A DNA stretch of 64,000 nucleotides from Xestospongia muta (Eukaryota > Porifera > Demospongiae > Haplosclerida > Petrosiidae), in NCBI GenBank assembly GCA_963693285.1, contig OY848918.1, positions 9,799,156 through 9,863,155 on the forward strand, read 5' to 3'. Positions 60,745 to 64,000 of this stretch are shown in pieces. The notes beneath the pieces are model-generated. The model saw nothing but the letters and a program-made list of their open reading frames with translations. It did no database searches and was not told the origin of the DNA. Within the stretch, counting starts at the first letter, position 1. Each line of letters opens with the position of its first letter. Position numbers and translations under genes: made by a program.

Positions 60745-61925
60745 AGAATTTACTACTTACACTATACACAGTATATATGGTATAAACACATACTGTGTAT
60801 AACATAATTATATAGTGTGTATACTATGTTATACATAGTATACACAGTACATTATATATTATATACACAGTATAATGTTATACATAGTGTACACACTGTA
60901 CACTACATACACAGTATACATATTATCACACATGTTATCATAGTATACACACTGTACACTATATACACAGTATACATGTTATACATAGTGTACACACTAT
61001 ACACTACATACACAGTATACATGTTATAAATAGTATACACACTGTACACTACATACACAGTATACATGTTATGCATAGTGTACACACTATACACTACATA
61101 CACAGTATAAATGTTATAAATAGTATACACACTGTACACTACATACACAGTATACATGTTATAAAAGAGTATACACACTATACACTACATACACAGTATA
61201 CCTGTTATAAATAGTATACACACTATACACTACATACACAGTATACATGTTATAAATAGTATACACACTATACACTACATACACAGTATACCTGTTATAA
61301 ATAGTATACACATTATACACTATATACACAGCATACATGTTATCATAGTATACACACTATACACTACATACACAGTATACATGTTATACATAGTGTACAC
61401 AGTGTACACTACATACACAGCATACATGTTTTACATAGTATACACACTATACACTACATACACAGTATACCTGTTATAAATAGTATACACATTATACACT
61501 ATATACACAGCATACATGTTTTACATAGTATACACACTATACACTACATACACAGTATACATATTATAAATAGTATACACACTATACACTACATACACAG
61601 TCTACCTGTTATAAATAGTATACACATTATACACTATATACACAGCATACATGTTTTACATAGTATACACACTATACACTACATACACAGTATACATATT
61701 ATAAATAGTATACACACTATACACTACATACACAGTATACATATTATAAATAGTATACACACTATACACTACATACACAGTATACCTGTTATAAATAGTA
61801 TACACATTATACACTATATACACAGCATACATGTTATCATAGTATACACACTATACACTACATACACAGTATACATATCACACATAGCATACACACTATA
61901 CATTATATGCATAGTATACACAGAA
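60745..61925. repeat. 45-bp satellite, largest array
   Basis: About 26 units. Variants recur in order: the marker CCTGTTATAAATAG appears near 61200, 61290, 61470, 61605 and 61785, that is at multiples of 45 (2, 4, 3 and 4 units), a beginning of higher-order structure. GTATAC and TATAC steps make each unit rich in short palindromes. Confidence 0.93.
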
Positions 61926-62669
61926 CATTATATTAAAATATCTGGCCATTTATATCTTTCTAAAATAAACAAAAATGACAATCAATTTCCCAATGAAGAA
62001 GCCTTTATTCTTGACTGATAAGAACTACACCAAAATCAACAATAGTTCTTCTTCTCAATAGTGGAAAGATAAGCAATACCACAAGGACTACCCTAATATC
62101 AACCATAACTGTCCTTTCTCACCATATGAATAGAAAGTGATTATACTAATATCAACCAAGAACTCAATGAATACTCAGATATCAACCTTAACTGTCCTTT
62201 CTCAACCTAATCTCAATCATACACTGACTCAGGTCACAGCAGACTTACTTACTGTCATTAATAAACAGTATCTTAGTACTGAGTGGAATATATCCCAATA
62301 CACATTATGTAAACATGATGTAATTGTATTAAGTACTACAATATTACAATGACATATCAGTGTATTGCTTTCATACACTTGATAGATGTCATGATAAATC
62401 ATCCAACCTCCTTCAGAACTATATAACTCTACTATAATATATTCTCTCAGTATGATGAAAGTATTTGAACTGCTATAGCTGAACCATTATTGGTCTTATA
62501 TTGTTAGTCTTAATATTGTTAGTCATAACATTTAATAATAACTCAATTGTATGTAATCAAAATCCCAAAGATAAGTAACTTTGACAAAAGGCTTACTAAA
62601 TCAAAGTTGTACCAAATGTGTACATAAACATAATGTAAATATAAGTTAATCAAAGTACAAGCTGTTCTA
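61926..62669. other. Spacer, no gene
   Basis: Shared with 13.69-14.22 kb and 31.75-32.64 kb. Confidence 0.5.
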
Positions 62670-63608
62670 TTATTTCACATAGATCTCATAATGGGCTACA
62701 GGACAATCTTCATCAGATGTACCTTCATCAAGACAAATCCTCATCTCTATGTAGTCAGTAGTGGAGTAATTGAATTTCTTATAAAACCAAGGTATACCAG
62801 TACGTTGACAACAGGCAGTTTCTATACTACGACATTGATGACCATCCCACAGAGGATCATTGGTATAGAATTTACCTACAACATGAAGATTTGGACTTCC
62901 AGACTCACAATAATAGTCACTACCAACAAATGATGGTGGGGGTTTGAGGTTGTTTACTACCACAAGGAAAATTACTATGAGAATGGTTATCAGTTGAGCC
63001 AACCATAAAAGTCCAAATATGACTATGTGGATTACCATGAGTTAAACTAATACCATCACTGTAATGAGAGTTAATACTGCTAGGAGTGTGATGTGCTCCA
63101 TCTGTCCAGCCAACTTGGTATCCAATAATTTTACTACACACTTGAGAGTATTCAATGTTACCTGATGGAATGGGTTTTCCTACACAGCTACCTCCACTAC
63201 TAACTGGTTGATCACATGCTCGAACACCATTTTCACTATACAGTCTAAATTCATCAGGACATTTCTCACTGCTATCTGTCATGTTAAGATAAGCCGCTCT
63301 CATCCAACCTTCTGTGGAATTACACAATGTTTTTATTTGGCATTATGCCTGACGAACATGGCCATGACTATCAACTAACATGTAATAGTCTGAAGGACAG
63401 TCTGGACATTTCTTGTTAATCTCCTCACATAAATGAAGTAATTGAAAAGGTTTATACTCATTGTTGCCATGGGACATAATAGAGTTAATTTGATGGTCAA
63501 TTCTCGAATGATTGAATCAAAGTGGTAAGTAGAAAGACATGTGCCAGCTGTGCTAACAGAGACACTTACAATAATAACCAGTAGAGTTATACAATGAAGG
63601 TAAGCCAT
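62670..63608 (-). pseudogene. Fibrinogen-like glycoprotein, type C, full length but broken
   Basis: The only type C copy with a complete head. Start MAYLHCITLLVIIVSVSVST at 63608; end YEIYVK at 62670. Lesions: one base lost at about 63487 (RELTIK segment), TAA replacing the Tyr codon after VRQA (about 63345), and one extra G at about 62940 (PPSFVG). Head loops MVGSTDNHSHSNFPCGSKQP show CPC changed to FPC. It indicates that intact type C would be about 315 residues with a very short stalk. Confidence 0.8.
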
Positions 63609-64000
63609 TTTGAATGTTGTCTTGAATTGTAAATGATTAAAATTTCTTATCTTTTTATATCTTTCTAAAACCACAGAAATCATCTCTAAAGTTAGTATTC
63701 ATTATTACACAAAATAAATGTTTTTGATGAAGAAGACTTTAACCATTGTTATCTTAAGAACTACCCATCTTTGTCCTTTCTCAACTTTAAACAAACAAGT
63801 CCAAAGGCAAGAACTACCCCAATGATAACCTCACCAAAAAGGACACATCAAGGACTACACATAGATAACCTTTTAAGAAAGGACACTTTAAGGACTACTT
63901 ATGGTCATATCTATTGAACTCTTGAAAGGAGGAGGTCTACTACAATATCAACTATGACTGTCCTTTCTCAAACTCTCAATACACAAAGACTATATCAATA
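63609..64000 (-). other. Type C 5' flank
   Basis: Matches 5823-6214 without a difference that I could see, including the rare variant ACATAGATAACCTTTTAAG. No gene. Confidence 0.7.

Overview
The window looks like animal nuclear DNA, probably from a sponge. It is AT-rich, and the spliced exons I could chain are separated by very short GT-AG introns, about 50-60 bases in several cases. It carries recognisable pieces of animal genes: the ciliary protein CFAP91, the TULA/STS phosphatase UBASH3, a glutamate carboxypeptidase II-type M28 peptidase and the cyclophilin PPIL2. There is no bacterial or viral gene organisation. The sponge assignment is inference from compact introns and gene style.

From about 2.3 kb to the right edge the window is one decayed tandem array. 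The repeating unit, read on the minus strand, is: CFAP91 N-terminal exons; a large intron holding one or more secreted fibrinogen-like genes on the same strand; two CFAP91 middle exons; then up to eleven CFAP91 C-terminal exons. Between the C-terminal exons of one pass and the N-terminal exons of the next sits a plus-strand piece of UBASH3, always joined at the same breakpoint. I name the passes by position, right to left: Z (N-half outside the window), A, B, C, D, E, F and G. Every CFAP91 pass I inspected carries at least one lesion (stop, frameshift, lost splice site or missing exon), and none has its true N-terminus. Every UBASH3 piece is partial.

Five intact single-exon genes for secreted fibrinogen-like glycoproteins survive, at 2746-3987, 10031-11275, 20843-22165, 38759-40075 and 50861-52183, all minus strand. 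They share a cysteine-rich head of about 250 residues (motifs SCEEIK, GGWMRVAYLN, CGRP, GYQVG, LTHGxPRxHIWTF, CPCG, PPSFVG, DYYCESG, FYTNDPLWDGHQCG, IPWF, IEMRIC, YEIYVK). This head is joined to one of three N-terminal signal and stalk types: A (MTSLLS...), B (MVYFYA...) or C (MAYLHC..., only broken copies here). Around them are frameshifted copies and fragments. The most economical reading is that the fibrinogen-like genes were the useful cargo and CFAP91 and UBASH3 pieces were carried along and decayed.

Repeats fill much of the rest: a 45-bp TATAC-rich satellite (largest block 60.7-61.9 kb), an 83-bp satellite made by amplifying a CFAP91 exon-intron junction (best at 18.3-19.0 kb), roughly 0.5-kb promoter-region duplications upstream of type A genes, a MITE-like insertion with target duplication at 47.1-47.4 kb, a 29-bp-arm hairpin insertion at 33.5 kb, 74-base tRNA-like sequences in one CFAP91 intron, and microsatellites. 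At the left edge, outside the array, are a frameshifted carboxypeptidase II-type gene (minus strand) and a single PPIL2 exon (plus strand).
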